A DNA stretch of 64,000 bases, taken from an uncultured bacterium. GTDB taxonomy: Bacteria > Myxococcota_A > Polyangia > Polyangiales > Houyiibacteriaceae. Location: the NCBI GenBank assembly GCA_938024995.1, contig CALJDU010000003.1:1-64000 (forward strand). The letters run 5' to 3'. The position numbers and the translations under genes were made by a program. Numbering within the stretch: position 1 is the stretch's first letter; each line of letters begins with the position of its first letter. Below, in pieces: positions 8,807 through 17,867 of this stretch. The notes beneath the pieces were generated by a model. It ran no database searches. It was not told the origin of the DNA and saw only the letters and a program-made list of their open reading frames with translations.

Positions 8807-10513
8807 ATGCTTCGCGCTCCTCTCTTTCTCTCAATGCTTCTTTGCCTCGTCGCGTGCGGTGACGACGACAGCGTGGCGGACACCGGTACGCCCGACGCGA
8901 CCGACGACACCTCCGTGGACGTCTCGCCGGAGGACACGGGCACGCTCGATTCGGGCGTTGTCGATCACCCGGCCGCCGACGCACCGCTCAGCACCGTGAC
9001 GACCGAGGGCGTTCGCCGCGAGTTGTTCTTTGTCGATGGCTCGACGCCAGCCGAGAACCCGGTGGCTGGCGTGGGCACGCCGCCGGAGCTCAACCGCACT
9101 CAGGTCGTGCGTTATCGGCAAGACGTCGAACCGGCGATCGAGCCGCGCGCGATCTTGATCGGCATGCCGGGCTTCTTGGGCGGCGGACCGAGCTACGAAG
9201 GTCTCGCGCGCGACATGGTCCTGCGGGGCGCGGCTTCAGGTGAGGCGCTTGAGGTCTGGATGATCGATCGACGGAGCAACCAGCTGGAAGATCTACGCGG
9301 GATGCACGCCGCTGAGGCTGCCGACGATCCCGAGATCGCGAACGGCTACTACTTCGGTTCGGACACCGTCGGCGGTCAGGCCTTCGATGGGTTCTTGCCG
9401 CAAGACGAGCTCCTCTTCGAGAGCGAGTGGGGCCTCGCGACGCACGTGGAAGATCTCCACGCGGTCGTCTCTCTGATCGATGAAGCGCAGCGCCGCGGTC
9501 ACGTCTTCCTCTTGGGTCATTCGCTCGGTGCGATGTTCGCGGAGCTTTACGCGGCGTGGCGCTTCGAAGACGGATCGCGACCGATTGATGAGCTCGCGGG
9601 CATCGTATTGCTCGATGGCCTCCTCGCGCCGACGCCGATCACCGAGTCCGAGTACGAGAACGGCGCCGAGGGTCTCATCCCGTCGCCCGGGCTCAACGCG
9701 GTACGCACGACTGAGCCGTTCACGGAGCTCCCGCTGCTCGGCGTGGGCGTCGTCGCGCGCGCGGAGATCATGGCGATGCGTACGCTGCTCGCGCCCGACG
9801 AGGTACGCGTCGATGGCTCGCGTGATCGCACGCTCGGTCTGCTCATGGGTCTGTCGCCCGCCGCCGTTCCCGCGCTCAGCAACGCGGCCGCCTTCTCGCT
9901 CCCGTTCGACGATGAGTTCTCCGCGCTCGGGTTCCTCAAGACCAAGCTCGGCACGCTCGTCGGTGGGCCGATCGAGACCTACACGAGCTTGCTCGCGATG
10001 GCGGAGAGCCGTCGGCCAAGCGACCCCGACGTGACCTACACCTGGGAAGACAACGAGCTGACCTCCGTCGAGGTTTTCGCCGAGGCCTTCAGTCACGGCG
10101 CCACCAACTACGCCGAGTGGTACTTCCCGAGCCGCTTACGCCTCGACATCAACGCGGCCGGAGGTGCCAACCTGGCCGAGGACAGCTGGCAAGCCAACTA
10201 CGGGATCCGCGCGTTTGATGGCGCGCTCAATGACGCCCCGATCCTTTGCGTACCCGCCGAGCTCTTCGGTCCGGCGACCAACTGCGAAGGTGTCCGCTCG
10301 CGCGTCGCAGCGGAGATCGGTGAAGGCCGCCCGCACGCTGGCGTGACCCGTGACGACGAGCTCGGTTTCCGCATTATCGACGCGACCGATCTCGCGCACC
10401 TCGATCCGACCATGGCGCGCGATTCCGAAGACAACCCGGTCCCCGCGGCCGTCGAACGCTTCGTGATGGAGCACGCCTCTGAGGGCCTCGTGAGCTTCAC
10501 GGTGCCGGAGTGA
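8807..10513 (+). CDS. Alpha/beta-hydrolase lipoprotein (lipase/esterase-like)
   Basis: A 568-residue predicted lipoprotein: signal MLRAPLFLSMLLCLVAC with lipidated Cys17, then an Asp/Thr-rich linker to about residue 60. The folded part has GHSLG at residues 237-241, the nucleophile elbow of alpha/beta hydrolases with Ser239, preceded by a helix-strand pattern (HVEDLHAVVSLIDEAQRRGHVFLL). HLDP near residue 530 is a candidate for the catalytic His. It is probably a surface or periplasmic esterase or lipase; the substrate cannot be read from the sequence. A lipase-maturation-factor-like gene lies 1.2 kb downstream on the same strand, which would fit a lipase. The stop overlaps the region of the yhbY start. 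Confidence 0.8.
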   Translation: MLRAPLFLSMLLCLVACGDDDSVADTGTPDATDDTSVDVSPEDTGTLDSGVVDHPAADAPLSTVTTEGVRRELFFVDGSTPAENPVAGVGTPPELNRTQVVRYRQDVEPAIEPRAILIGMPGFLGGGPSYEGLARDMVLRGAASGEALEVWMIDRRSNQLEDLRGMHAAEAADDPEIANGYYFGSDTVGGQAFDGFLPQDELLFESEWGLATHVEDLHAVVSLIDEAQRRGHVFLLGHSLGAMFAELYAAWRFEDGSRPIDELAGIVLLDGLLAPTPITESEYENGAEGLIPSPGLNAVRTTEPFTELPLLGVGVVARAEIMAMRTLLAPDEVRVDGSRDRTLGLLMGLSPAAVPALSNAAAFSLPFDDEFSALGFLKTKLGTLVGGPIETYTSLLAMAESRRPSDPDVTYTWEDNELTSVEVFAEAFSHGATNYAEWYFPSRLRLDINAAGGANLAEDSWQANYGIRAFDGALNDAPILCVPAELFGPATNCEGVRSRVAAEIGEGRPHAGVTRDDELGFRIIDATDLAHLDPTMARDSEDNPVPAAVERFVMEHASEGLVSFTVPE

Positions 10514-10518
10514 ACGAG

Positions 10519-10911
10519 ATGACTGAGCCTACTGATCTGAACAACCTCGCTGGTCTCAGCGATCCCACCGAAGACACGCCCCGGGTCACCCCGAAGAGGA
10601 ACCCGAGCGAAGATCTCACTGGGCAACAGCGACGCTTTCTGCGCGGGCTGGCGCATCACCTCAGCGCGCTCGTCTCCGTTGGTAAAGAAGGCGTCACCGA
10701 AGGCGTGGTCGGGGCAGCGCGTGACGCGCTCATCGAGCACGAGCTGATCAAGGTGCGCGTGCACGAAGGCGCGCCGGTGACACGCAAGCAGGCCGCGCCG
10801 GAGCTGGCGTCGGGAGCGGGCGCGCACCTCGTCGGGCAACTCGGGCGGATCGTGATCCTCTATCGTCGCCGCGATCAGAAGCCGGACATTCGCTTGCCGA
10901 AGCGTGCGTAG
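10519..10911 (+). CDS. yhbY: YhbY/CRS1 family ribosome-associated RNA-binding protein
   Basis: A 130-residue protein whose residues about 30-125 match the CRS1-YhbY domain: LTGQQRRFLRGLAHHLSALV, VGKEGVTEGVV, ALIEHELIKVRV and GQLGRIVILYRR, the usual KH-like core that binds pre-ribosomal RNA. Members act in ribosome assembly in the cytoplasm. The ATG at 10519 is preferred because GGAG ends 8 bases before it; a GTG at 10510 that overlaps the hydrolase stop would add three residues. The short, acidic N-terminal extension of about 30 residues is not part of the domain. The sirtuin gene follows after 2 bases. Confidence 0.9.
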   Translation: MTEPTDLNNLAGLSDPTEDTPRVTPKRNPSEDLTGQQRRFLRGLAHHLSALVSVGKEGVTEGVVGAARDALIEHELIKVRVHEGAPVTRKQAAPELASGAGAHLVGQLGRIVILYRRRDQKPDIRLPKRA

Positions 10912-10913
10912 CG

Positions 10914-11777
10914 GTGGAACTCCAGGCACTGCTAAATGCGATCCCGGTCGAAGACGGGCCGCTGCTCTTTTTGACCGGCGCGGGGATCTCGGCGGAGAGC
11001 GGCATCCCGACCTTCCGGGGCGAGGACGGCTACTGGCGGGTCGACGGTCGGAACTACCGTCCGCAAGAGATGGCGACGAACGCGGCGTTCATGCAGATGC
11101 CGCGGGACGTGTGGACCTGGTACCTCTATCGCCGCGCTGTGTGCCGCGCCGCGGGGCCAAACGCTTCCCATGTCGCGCTCGCCGATCTGGAGCGGGACCT
11201 GGTCGCGAAAGGGCGCGGCGACTCGTTCCTGCTCGTCACCCAAAACGTGGACGGCCTTCATCTCTTGGCGGGGAACTCGCTCGCGCGCACGTATCAGATC
11301 CACGGGAACATCGATTACCTGCGCTGCGTGAAAGAGTGCGGACCGCCGACCCCGATCCCTTCTGAGGTGAGCGTCGCGCCGGAGCGTGAATCGCTCGAGG
11401 GCGGGCAAGACGCGTTGACCGACGCGATGTGGGAGCAGCTGGTGTGTCCGCGATGCGGCGCGCGCGCTCGTCCTCATGTGCTCTGGTTCGATGAGAGCTA
11501 CGACGAAGAGAAGTTCCGTTTCGAGTCCTCGATCCGCGCGGCCAACGAAGCCTGTGCGGTCGTGATCGTCGGGACCTCGGGGGCGACCAACCTGCCTATG
11601 CATATCGGAGCGATCGCGGCCAATCGAGGAGCGCCGTTGCTCGTGATCAACAAGGACGAGAACCCGTTCTCCGAGATGCTGAGCCGAGGCGCGCGAGGAG
11701 CGTTCTTGCGCGGGACCGCGGGTGAGTTCGTGCCGCAGCTGACGACGTTCTTCGCGAGCCGTTACGCGAGCCCATGA
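10914..11777 (+). CDS. Sir2-family NAD-dependent protein deacylase
   Basis: A 287-residue sirtuin starting at GTG, 2 bases after the yhbY stop. It shows the NAD-binding GAGISAESGIPTFRG, TQNVDGLH, the catalytic His in IHGN, and four Cys in two pairs (RCVKEC and CPRC) that can bind structural zinc. VIVGTSGATNLP and LLVINKDENP match the C-terminal NAD pocket. The reaction removes acyl groups from protein lysines and uses NAD, giving nicotinamide and O-acyl-ADP-ribose. Several residues that mark class III desuccinylases are not obvious, so the acyl preference is open. A full NAD-salvage operon lies about 14 kb away. The stop overlaps the next start by ATGA. Confidence 0.93.
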   Translation: MELQALLNAIPVEDGPLLFLTGAGISAESGIPTFRGEDGYWRVDGRNYRPQEMATNAAFMQMPRDVWTWYLYRRAVCRAAGPNASHVALADLERDLVAKGRGDSFLLVTQNVDGLHLLAGNSLARTYQIHGNIDYLRCVKECGPPTPIPSEVSVAPERESLEGGQDALTDAMWEQLVCPRCGARARPHVLWFDESYDEEKFRFESSIRAANEACAVVIVGTSGATNLPMHIGAIAANRGAPLLVINKDENPFSEMLSRGARGAFLRGTAGEFVPQLTTFFASRYASP

Positions 11778-13135
11778 ACGCGTCCGCGAACACGCGGAGC
11801 TACAAGCGAGGGGCCGCGCTCTTCATTCGCGCGTTTGGGTTCGTGTCCCTCGTCGCCTTCGGTTCGCTCGCCCTCCAAGTGCGCGGCTTGGTCGGTTCGC
11901 GGGGCATCTCCCCGCTCGCCGAACGCATGGAGATCGTGCGCACGCGGGGGCTCTCGCTCCTCGACGTCCCGACGCTTTTTCGCTTCGCGGATTCCGATGC
12001 CGCGATCTTCACGTTGCTCACAGTCGGTATGCTCGCGGCGCTCTCCCTTTGCATCGGGCGGACCCCGCGAGCGCAGCGCCTCGCGATCGCGCTGTGTTGG
12101 TTGATCTACCTCTCGTTCGTCAACGCGGGAGGCTCGTTCTTCGCCTACCAGTGGGACGCGCTCTTGCTTGAGGCGTCGGTCGTCGCGCTCTTCTTCTCTC
12201 CGCGCGGTGGCGAGCAGCGAGTCGCGCGGGCGCTGGTCACGTTTCTGCTCTTTCGGCTGATGTTCTCGTCCGGCGTCGTGAAGCTCTCGAGCGGAGACCC
12301 GGCGTGGCGTGATCTCAGCGCGATGACCTATCACTACTTCACGCAGCCGCTCCCGCACGTGCTCGGTTACCACGCGCATCAGCTCCCGGCGTTCGTGCAC
12401 ACGCTCTCGGCGCTCGGGATGTTCGTGATCGAGCTCGTCCTTCCGTTCGCGCTCTTCGTTTCGGGGTGGCCGCGACGCGTCGCGGTCTCGGGAACGATCG
12501 CGCTGCAGGTGCTCATCACGCTGACCGGGAACTACGGATTCTTCAACCTGCTCGCGATCGCGCTCTGTCTGCCGCTGCTCGACGACGCCTTGCTCCGGTG
12601 CGAAGCGAAGACAGAGGAGGGGCGTTTAGACGGGAAGGTGTCGCGAGCGTCTCTTGGTTGCGCGATGGTTTATGTGCTCGCGTCGCTTCTCTCGTTCCTC
12701 CCGACGCTCGGAGGTCCCACGATTGGCTCCGCGCGGTTCGCGCTCGCGCCTTTCCATTCGACGAACGCGTATGGGCTCTTCGCGGTGATGACGCGAGATC
12801 GCCCGGAGATCGTTTTCGAAGGTCGCTTCGGAGACGAGTGGATCGAGTACGCGTTGCCCGTGAAGCCGGTCGCGCTCGATCGGGCGCCGCGGTTTGCGTT
12901 TTTCCACTTGCCGCGGCTCGACTGGGGCCTCTGGTTCGCCGCGCTTGGGAGCGGATCACATGGGCGGATGGTTCCCCGTGTCGCGGACGCGCTTCGAAGG
13001 GCGGAGCCCGCTGTGCTTGGGCTCTTTTCGGACGCGCCGCGAGAGCGCCCGGATGACGTGCGAGTGCGTTACTACGACTACCGATTCACTGAGCCCGGCG
13101 ACGACTCCTGGTGGTCGCGTGAAGAGCAGTTCTAG
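11774..13135 (+). CDS. Lipase maturation factor (LMF1-like) membrane protein
   Basis: A 453-residue integral membrane protein with about eight to ten hydrophobic segments. The family signature is clear: FAYQWDALLLEASVVALFF, FRLMFSSGVVKLSSGDP, MTYHYFTQPLPH and ALGMFVIELVLPFAL are typical of lipase maturation factor proteins. In animals LMF1 helps lipoprotein lipase fold in the ER; in bacteria the client and mechanism are not established. The C-terminal soluble tail (residues about 310-453) holds short conserved segments ending in YDYRFT. It overlaps the sirtuin gene by ATGA and ends the same-strand run that includes the hydrolase lipoprotein, which would be a plausible client. Confidence 0.88.
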   Translation: MNASANTRSYKRGAALFIRAFGFVSLVAFGSLALQVRGLVGSRGISPLAERMEIVRTRGLSLLDVPTLFRFADSDAAIFTLLTVGMLAALSLCIGRTPRAQRLAIALCWLIYLSFVNAGGSFFAYQWDALLLEASVVALFFSPRGGEQRVARALVTFLLFRLMFSSGVVKLSSGDPAWRDLSAMTYHYFTQPLPHVLGYHAHQLPAFVHTLSALGMFVIELVLPFALFVSGWPRRVAVSGTIALQVLITLTGNYGFFNLLAIALCLPLLDDALLRCEAKTEEGRLDGKVSRASLGCAMVYVLASLLSFLPTLGGPTIGSARFALAPFHSTNAYGLFAVMTRDRPEIVFEGRFGDEWIEYALPVKPVALDRAPRFAFFHLPRLDWGLWFAALGSGSHGRMVPRVADALRRAEPAVLGLFSDAPRERPDDVRVRYYDYRFTEPGDDSWWSREEQF

Positions 13136-13144
13136 AAAATTGGT

Positions 13145-13176
13145 AGAGCGAGAACTCAGCAGAGCGAGAACTCAGT
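13145..13176. repeat. Tandem 16-bp repeat
   Basis: Two near-identical units, AGAGCGAGAACTCAG followed by C or T, at 13145-13160 and 13161-13176, just past the stop of the LMF1-like gene and running into the stop of the small minus-strand gene. It is probably a slippage duplication. Confidence 0.6.
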
Positions 13177-13492
13177 AGAGGTCGACCTCGATCACGCGCT
13201 GCGGATCGATACGATCGCTTCGGACCTCAATCTCAGCTTCCCCGGCGTCGTGCTCCAGTTTGAGCACCAACTTGGTCGCCGTAATCGGCCAAGGGAGAAC
13301 GCAGAGGCCACCGTTCGCGGTTTGCAGGATGTGAGACGAACGGCGTTGATCGGGAAGCTGAACCGCTTCGACCCGAACTGGTGTTTTGACTCCGCCGCGT
13401 CGACTCCGAACCCGCATCAAAACGGGGCGAGTCGAGGAGGGTCGGAATCGTTGTTTCAGCCAGCCAAACAAGAGCACACCAATGTGTTGCAC
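13172..13492 (-). CDS. Small hypothetical protein
   Basis: A 106-residue frame starting at GTG on the minus strand. The C-terminal half looks like a genuine folded beta-rich protein (ATKLVLKLEHDAGEAEIEV, then IDPQRVIEVDLY at the end), while the N-terminal half is basic. It fills most of the gap between the LMF1-like gene and the next lipoprotein gene, and no better frame exists there on either strand. No family is recognised and no clear ribosome binding site is seen, so it could also be a chance open frame. Confidence 0.4.
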   Translation of the reverse strand: MQHIGVLLFGWLKQRFRPSSTRPVLMRVRSRRGGVKTPVRVEAVQLPDQRRSSHILQTANGGLCVLPWPITATKLVLKLEHDAGEAEIEVRSDRIDPQRVIEVDLY

Positions 13493-13655
13493 GACATGCG
13501 CGAACGTTCATTTAGGAAGAGGTGATGAATTGACGGTACTCATGGTTGCCACCCAATCAAACACCAAAAACGACTCCGAGCCTTTGGGGTGAGCGTAAAG
13601 TGGATCGCGCCTGCTTGGTTTTTGCGTCAGTTCTCCGAAAACGGCATTGTTCGGT

Positions 13656-15605
13656 ATGCGGTCCGCGGTGCTTTGCTTCTCCCTGATCACCCTTATGGGA
13701 TGTGGTGATGACGTCTGCCCGCCGGGACTCGTCCCCGGGATGGGAGCGTGTGTCCCCGCGGATGCCGCGATGGACTCCGGGACCGACACCGCGTCCGACG
13801 CGGAGGACGCGAGCGACAGCGCGATCGACACGGCAGAAGATGTCGGGATTGACACCACGCCGGACGTCGAGCCGGACACCTCGGATGCAGACGTGCCAGT
13901 GGACACCTGCGCCCCAGAGGAAATCGTCTGCGACGGCATGGATGACGACTGCGATTCGATGATCGATGAAGGCTTGTTGATCGCAGCCTTCCTCGACGCG
14001 GACGGCGACGGCGCCGGCGACTCCGCGTTCCCGATGCAGGTGTGCGCGCTCAGTGAAGGTGTGGTCGACAACGACTCGGACTGCGACGACTCTTGTCCGG
14101 AGTGCTTCCCAGGCGCCACCGAGACCTGCAACGGACGCGACGAAGATTGCGACGACGAGACCGATGAGTCGGTCTTGCGCACCTTCTACTTGGACAGTGA
14201 TGGCGACGGATTTGGAGACCCAGAACTCTCAATGATCGCGTGCCGAGCTCCTGATGAGCACGTGAGCAACGACGAGGACTGCGACGACGACTGCCGCGCT
14301 TGCAACCCCGACCGCGCGGAGATCTGCGACGGCAAGAACAACGACTGTGATGACGACGCGCGCGTCGACGAAGACTTCGACTGTCGGCGAAACGCGATGG
14401 TGGATTGCCTGACGACGTGCGGGAGCATGGGTACCGGTCGCTGCACGGATGAGTGCGCCACGCCGCGGCGGGCGGAATGCGACCCGCCCGCGGAGACTTG
14501 CAACTACACGGACGACGACTGCGATGGCGTGGTCGACAACGGCGTCGGGTCGTTCCCCGTCAGCGGCGTCACGGCTCCAATGACGCAGGGCGCGACGCGT
14601 ACCTTGGTGTTGCCGATCGAGGTGAGCGATGTCTTCGTCGCGTTCTACTGCGTCGACGGAACGGTGACGGGTCAGCAGTACGACGCCGCGGGAAGCCCGA
14701 TCGCGGACCCGGAGATCATCACGACGACGGCGCACGAGTGCCACTTCGACGCGGATGTCTTGGAGCGCTCGATCAAGTTCATCTGGCCCGAGCGACGTAC
14801 CTCCCGCGACTGGCGACTGCACGCGCGCGAGGTCGATGTGTTTGCTGATCGACTCGAGGTGCGCGTCGAGCGTGACTTGCAGCCGTCCACGACCGACATC
14901 CTCCGAAGCGTCGCGATCGGGGTCTCCCGAGGAGAAATGGTCTTCGCGTACGAACGAGGACACACGCTCTACGTTGGCCAAGGAACGACCCGCGTGGTCT
15001 CCGCGTCCGTCCGCGCCACGAGCTTCAACCTCGAGTTCTTCGCGGGCCGGATGGACATCGCGCATCACGACTCGGGCTTCACGCTTGTCTTCGTTGGCGA
15101 TGACCGCCGCGTACGAACGGCGCGCCTCCGGATCGACCGCACCATCGGTACGGTCCGAGAGCTCGGGACCGCGGCGCTCACTGGTGACCCGGTGATCAAC
15201 GTCGCGGAGGGTGACCGTCGCGGGATCGCGTTCGTCGCCGATGGCGGCGTGATCGAGTACTGGTTCATGGACGCCGGTGAATTCGAGCCGCGCGCGAACT
15301 GCACAGCGGTGGGCTGCGTGGGCTTCGCGCACGGGACGGGTCTCTCGCCGACCGCGTTTGGCAAGACGGTCGGCATGACGTACTCCCTCGATCGTTGGTT
15401 CCTGTCCTACCGGGAAGGAGCCAGCTCTCGGATCAAGTTGGCGGCGGTGGACGAAGAGGGCGGTGTGCTCTTTGACGTGGACACCGACGAGGCGGCCGAT
15501 GCCAACCAGGGCACCTCCATCGCTGCGCTCGAGAGCGGGCAAGCACTGATGGTCGCCGGGCGCGATCGGCGAAGCGCGCGACGTTGGCTCTACGGTTGTC
15601 CCTGA
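13656..15605 (+). CDS. Lipoprotein with MopE-type metal-binding repeats
   Basis: A 649-residue predicted lipoprotein; the ATG at 13656 gives the signal MRSAVLCFSLITLMGC with Cys16 as the lipid site. An Asp/Thr-rich spacer (about residues 35-90) is followed by four or five repeats of the form CDGxDDDCDxxxDE (CDGMDDDCDSMIDE, CNGRDEDCDDETDE, CDGKNNDCDDD, CNYTDDDCDGVVD), interleaved with TSP3-like DxDGDGxGD segments. This is the putative metal-binding motif of MopE-like proteins. The C-terminal 330 residues are beta-rich, probably a propeller. Surface exposure and calcium or copper binding are inferred from the family. Confidence 0.85.
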   Translation: MRSAVLCFSLITLMGCGDDVCPPGLVPGMGACVPADAAMDSGTDTASDAEDASDSAIDTAEDVGIDTTPDVEPDTSDADVPVDTCAPEEIVCDGMDDDCDSMIDEGLLIAAFLDADGDGAGDSAFPMQVCALSEGVVDNDSDCDDSCPECFPGATETCNGRDEDCDDETDESVLRTFYLDSDGDGFGDPELSMIACRAPDEHVSNDEDCDDDCRACNPDRAEICDGKNNDCDDDARVDEDFDCRRNAMVDCLTTCGSMGTGRCTDECATPRRAECDPPAETCNYTDDDCDGVVDNGVGSFPVSGVTAPMTQGATRTLVLPIEVSDVFVAFYCVDGTVTGQQYDAAGSPIADPEIITTTAHECHFDADVLERSIKFIWPERRTSRDWRLHAREVDVFADRLEVRVERDLQPSTTDILRSVAIGVSRGEMVFAYERGHTLYVGQGTTRVVSASVRATSFNLEFFAGRMDIAHHDSGFTLVFVGDDRRVRTARLRIDRTIGTVRELGTAALTGDPVINVAEGDRRGIAFVADGGVIEYWFMDAGEFEPRANCTAVGCVGFAHGTGLSPTAFGKTVGMTYSLDRWFLSYREGASSRIKLAAVDEEGGVLFDVDTDEAADANQGTSIAALESGQALMVAGRDRRSARRWLYGCP

Positions 15606-15659
15606 TCTGGATTCGATCCGTCGAGTGGCGCACCTGATCAGATTTGGTAGCGTCGCGCC

Positions 15660-17774
15660 ATGTCACGTGACCGCCGCGTCCTGAGTTCGCTTCTCCTCCT
15701 TCTTATTGCGTCACTTGTTGGATGTGGCGCGGCGCCCGTCCCGGAGCCGATCGGCGGGACGCCCCCAGCGACCGTGGCGGAAGAGGCGGCGGGCGACGAG
15801 TTGCCCGCGGACGCGCCCGAAGAAGACGGCACGGCGACAGCGGCCGAGCGCGCGGTCGCGCGTCGAGCTCCCGCGGAGGTAACGGAGGTCGCGCCGTCTG
15901 GGCCGATCACGATTCCCGACGTCGTGCCGCCGAGCGGTACCTCGCGGCTCCGCGTCAGCGCGACCGGACCAGCGCGAGGCGCGGCGGAGCCTACCGTGAC
16001 GCTCGTGGTCTTCTCAGATTTTCAGTGCCCCTACTGTGCTCGTCTTGAGCCGACCTTGAAGCAGCTCCTCGCCGACTACCCGGACGACCTTCGCATGGTG
16101 TTCCGGCACAACCCGCTCCCGTTCCACCGCGAGGCGCGTCCCGCGGCGATCGCCGCGATCGAGGCCAACGCGCAGCGCGGTACCGAGGGCTTCTTCGCGA
16201 TGCACGATCTCCTCTTTGAGAACCAGCGCGCGCTCTCCCGTGGTGATCTTGAGCGCTACGCCCAACAGCTTCAGCTCGACATGGCGGCGTTCCGGCAAGC
16301 GCTCGACCAGGAGTCTCACGCCGCGATCATCGAAGCCGACCAGGCCGCGACCGTTCGACTGCGGGCGCGCGGCACCCCCACAACGTTTGTGAACGGGCGC
16401 AAGCTCACGGGCGCCCAACCCATCGACGTTTTCCGCGAGGTCATCCATCAGGAGATCGCGCTGGCCCGCCGGGAGCTCTCGCAGGGGCTCTCGCGTTCCG
16501 ACATCTATGCGCGACGCATGGACGGGGCGCTCGAGGAAGCGGTCGCTCCGCCTGCCGCCCCGCCGCGGCCAGTACCGGCGACCGTCTATCATGTGCCGGT
16601 CGGCGACTCGCCCGTGCAGGGGCGCTCAGACGCGCTCGTCACGGTCGTCATGTTCTCAGATTTTCAGTGCCCCTTTTGCGCGCGGGTGCAGCCGACGCTC
16701 GCCACGCTTCGCGAGGACTACGGGCGCGACATCCGCTTCGTCTTCAAGCACAACCCGCTCCCGTTCCACGCCGATGCAGGGCTCGCCGCGGAAGCGGCTC
16801 AAGAAGCGTTCGCGCAGCGCGGGAGCCGAGGCTTCTTCCGGATGCACGACGTCCTCTTCGAGAACCAAAGCGCGCTCTCTCGCGCGGACCTGGAGACCTA
16901 CGCTGGCGAAGCGCGGGTGAACCTTCGCCGGCTTCGGCGCGCGCTCGACTCGCGTACTCACTCGGAAGTGATCGAGCGTGACCAGGCGCTGGCCGCTCGG
17001 ATCGGGGCGCGCGGGACGCCGAGCTTCTTCATCAACGGTCGAAGCCTGACCGGCGCGCAGCCCGTGGAGACCTTCAAGGCGTTGATCGACGAGGAGCTCG
17101 CGAAGGCGCGCGAACGGGTCGCGTCCGGAACGTCGCGCCGACGTCTCTACGAGCGGATCATCGAGAACGGCGTGCAAGACGTTCCGCGCGCGGGGAACGC
17201 GCCGTCAGGTCGCGCGACGGCCACCACGATCGCAGAGGTCCCGGTTCCCGCCAACGCGCCATCACGTGGGGACGCGGACGCCGCGTTGACGATTCAGGTG
17301 TTCTCCGACTTTCAGTGTCCGTTCTGTTCTCGCGCGGTGGCAACGATCGACGCGTTGCTCGATGCCTACCCCGGTCGTGTTCGCGTTGTGTGGCGAAACC
17401 TACCGCTGACTTTTCATCGTCACGCACAGCTGGCCGCGGAAGCCGCGCTTGAGGTGCAAACGCAAGCGGGTGATGAGGCGTTCTGGCAGTTTCATAACGC
17501 GCTCTTCGAAAACCAAAGAGCGCTCACTCGCGCGGACCTTGAGCGTTACGCGAGCGGGGTCCCCGGAGTGGACATGAACGCCTTCCGGTCCGCGCTCGAT
17601 CAGCGGACCCATCGGGACCGCGTCGCTGCAGATGTCTCCGCTGCCGAAACGGTTGGGATCCGCGGAACGCCGAGCTTCGTGCTCTCGCGCGGAGACGATC
17701 ACCGCAACATTCGCGGAGCACAGAGCGTCGAGAGTTTCCGCGCAGTGATCGACGAAATGCTGCGCGCACCCTGA
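15660..17774 (+). CDS. Lipoprotein with three tandem DsbA-like domains
   Basis: A 704-residue lipoprotein (signal ending LVGC, Cys22) with a Pro/Ala/Glu-rich linker and three thioredoxin-fold domains of the DsbA class. Each starts FSDFQCP(Y/F)C: redox pairs Cys123/126, Cys337/340 and Cys553/556, spaced 214-216 residues apart. Each also has the cis-proline loop (RGTPTTF, RGTPSFF, RGTPSFV) and the same LPFHR/A helix. All three active sites look intact. Members form or shuffle disulfides in the envelope. Having three complete domains in one lipid-anchored chain is unusual and suggests a gene-internal triplication. The flanking genes encode Cys-rich surface proteins that would need disulfides. 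Domain 3 is the most diverged. Confidence 0.92.
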   Translation: MSRDRRVLSSLLLLLIASLVGCGAAPVPEPIGGTPPATVAEEAAGDELPADAPEEDGTATAAERAVARRAPAEVTEVAPSGPITIPDVVPPSGTSRLRVSATGPARGAAEPTVTLVVFSDFQCPYCARLEPTLKQLLADYPDDLRMVFRHNPLPFHREARPAAIAAIEANAQRGTEGFFAMHDLLFENQRALSRGDLERYAQQLQLDMAAFRQALDQESHAAIIEADQAATVRLRARGTPTTFVNGRKLTGAQPIDVFREVIHQEIALARRELSQGLSRSDIYARRMDGALEEAVAPPAAPPRPVPATVYHVPVGDSPVQGRSDALVTVVMFSDFQCPFCARVQPTLATLREDYGRDIRFVFKHNPLPFHADAGLAAEAAQEAFAQRGSRGFFRMHDVLFENQSALSRADLETYAGEARVNLRRLRRALDSRTHSEVIERDQALAARIGARGTPSFFINGRSLTGAQPVETFKALIDEELAKARERVASGTSRRRLYERIIENGVQDVPRAGNAPSGRATATTIAEVPVPANAPSRGDADAALTIQVFSDFQCPFCSRAVATIDALLDAYPGRVRVVWRNLPLTFHRHAQLAAEAALEVQTQAGDEAFWQFHNALFENQRALTRADLERYASGVPGVDMNAFRSALDQRTHRDRVAADVSAAETVGIRGTPSFVLSRGDDHRNIRGAQSVESFRAVIDEMLRAP

Positions 17775-17785
17775 GGTCCGGTTGG

Positions 17786-17814
17786 TTGACGAAGCCGGTG
17801 GGGAAGGCTACGTT
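17786..17814 (+). promoter_or_regulatory. Candidate sigma-70 promoter of the H1-tail/GNAT gene
   Basis: TTGACG at 17786-17791 and TACGTT at 17809-17814 are separated by exactly 17 bases. They lie between the stop of the DsbA lipoprotein and the next start, about 54 bases before the ATG. The -35 has one mismatch and the -10 two to the consensus. Judged by eye only. Confidence 0.45.
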
Positions 17815-17840
17815 TCCGCGCCCCGCTCCTAGATCCCCAA

Positions 17841-17863
17841 AAACCTATTGTTTTCAAAGGTTT
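17841..17863 (+). promoter_or_regulatory. Leader hairpin covering the ribosome binding site
   Basis: AAACCT at 17841-17846 can pair with AGGTTT at 17858-17863 over an 11-base AT-rich loop. The AAAGG Shine-Dalgarno of the next gene lies partly in the right arm, so the stem could lower translation. It is only 6 bp and may be weak. Confidence 0.3.
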
Positions 17864-17867
17864 CCTG

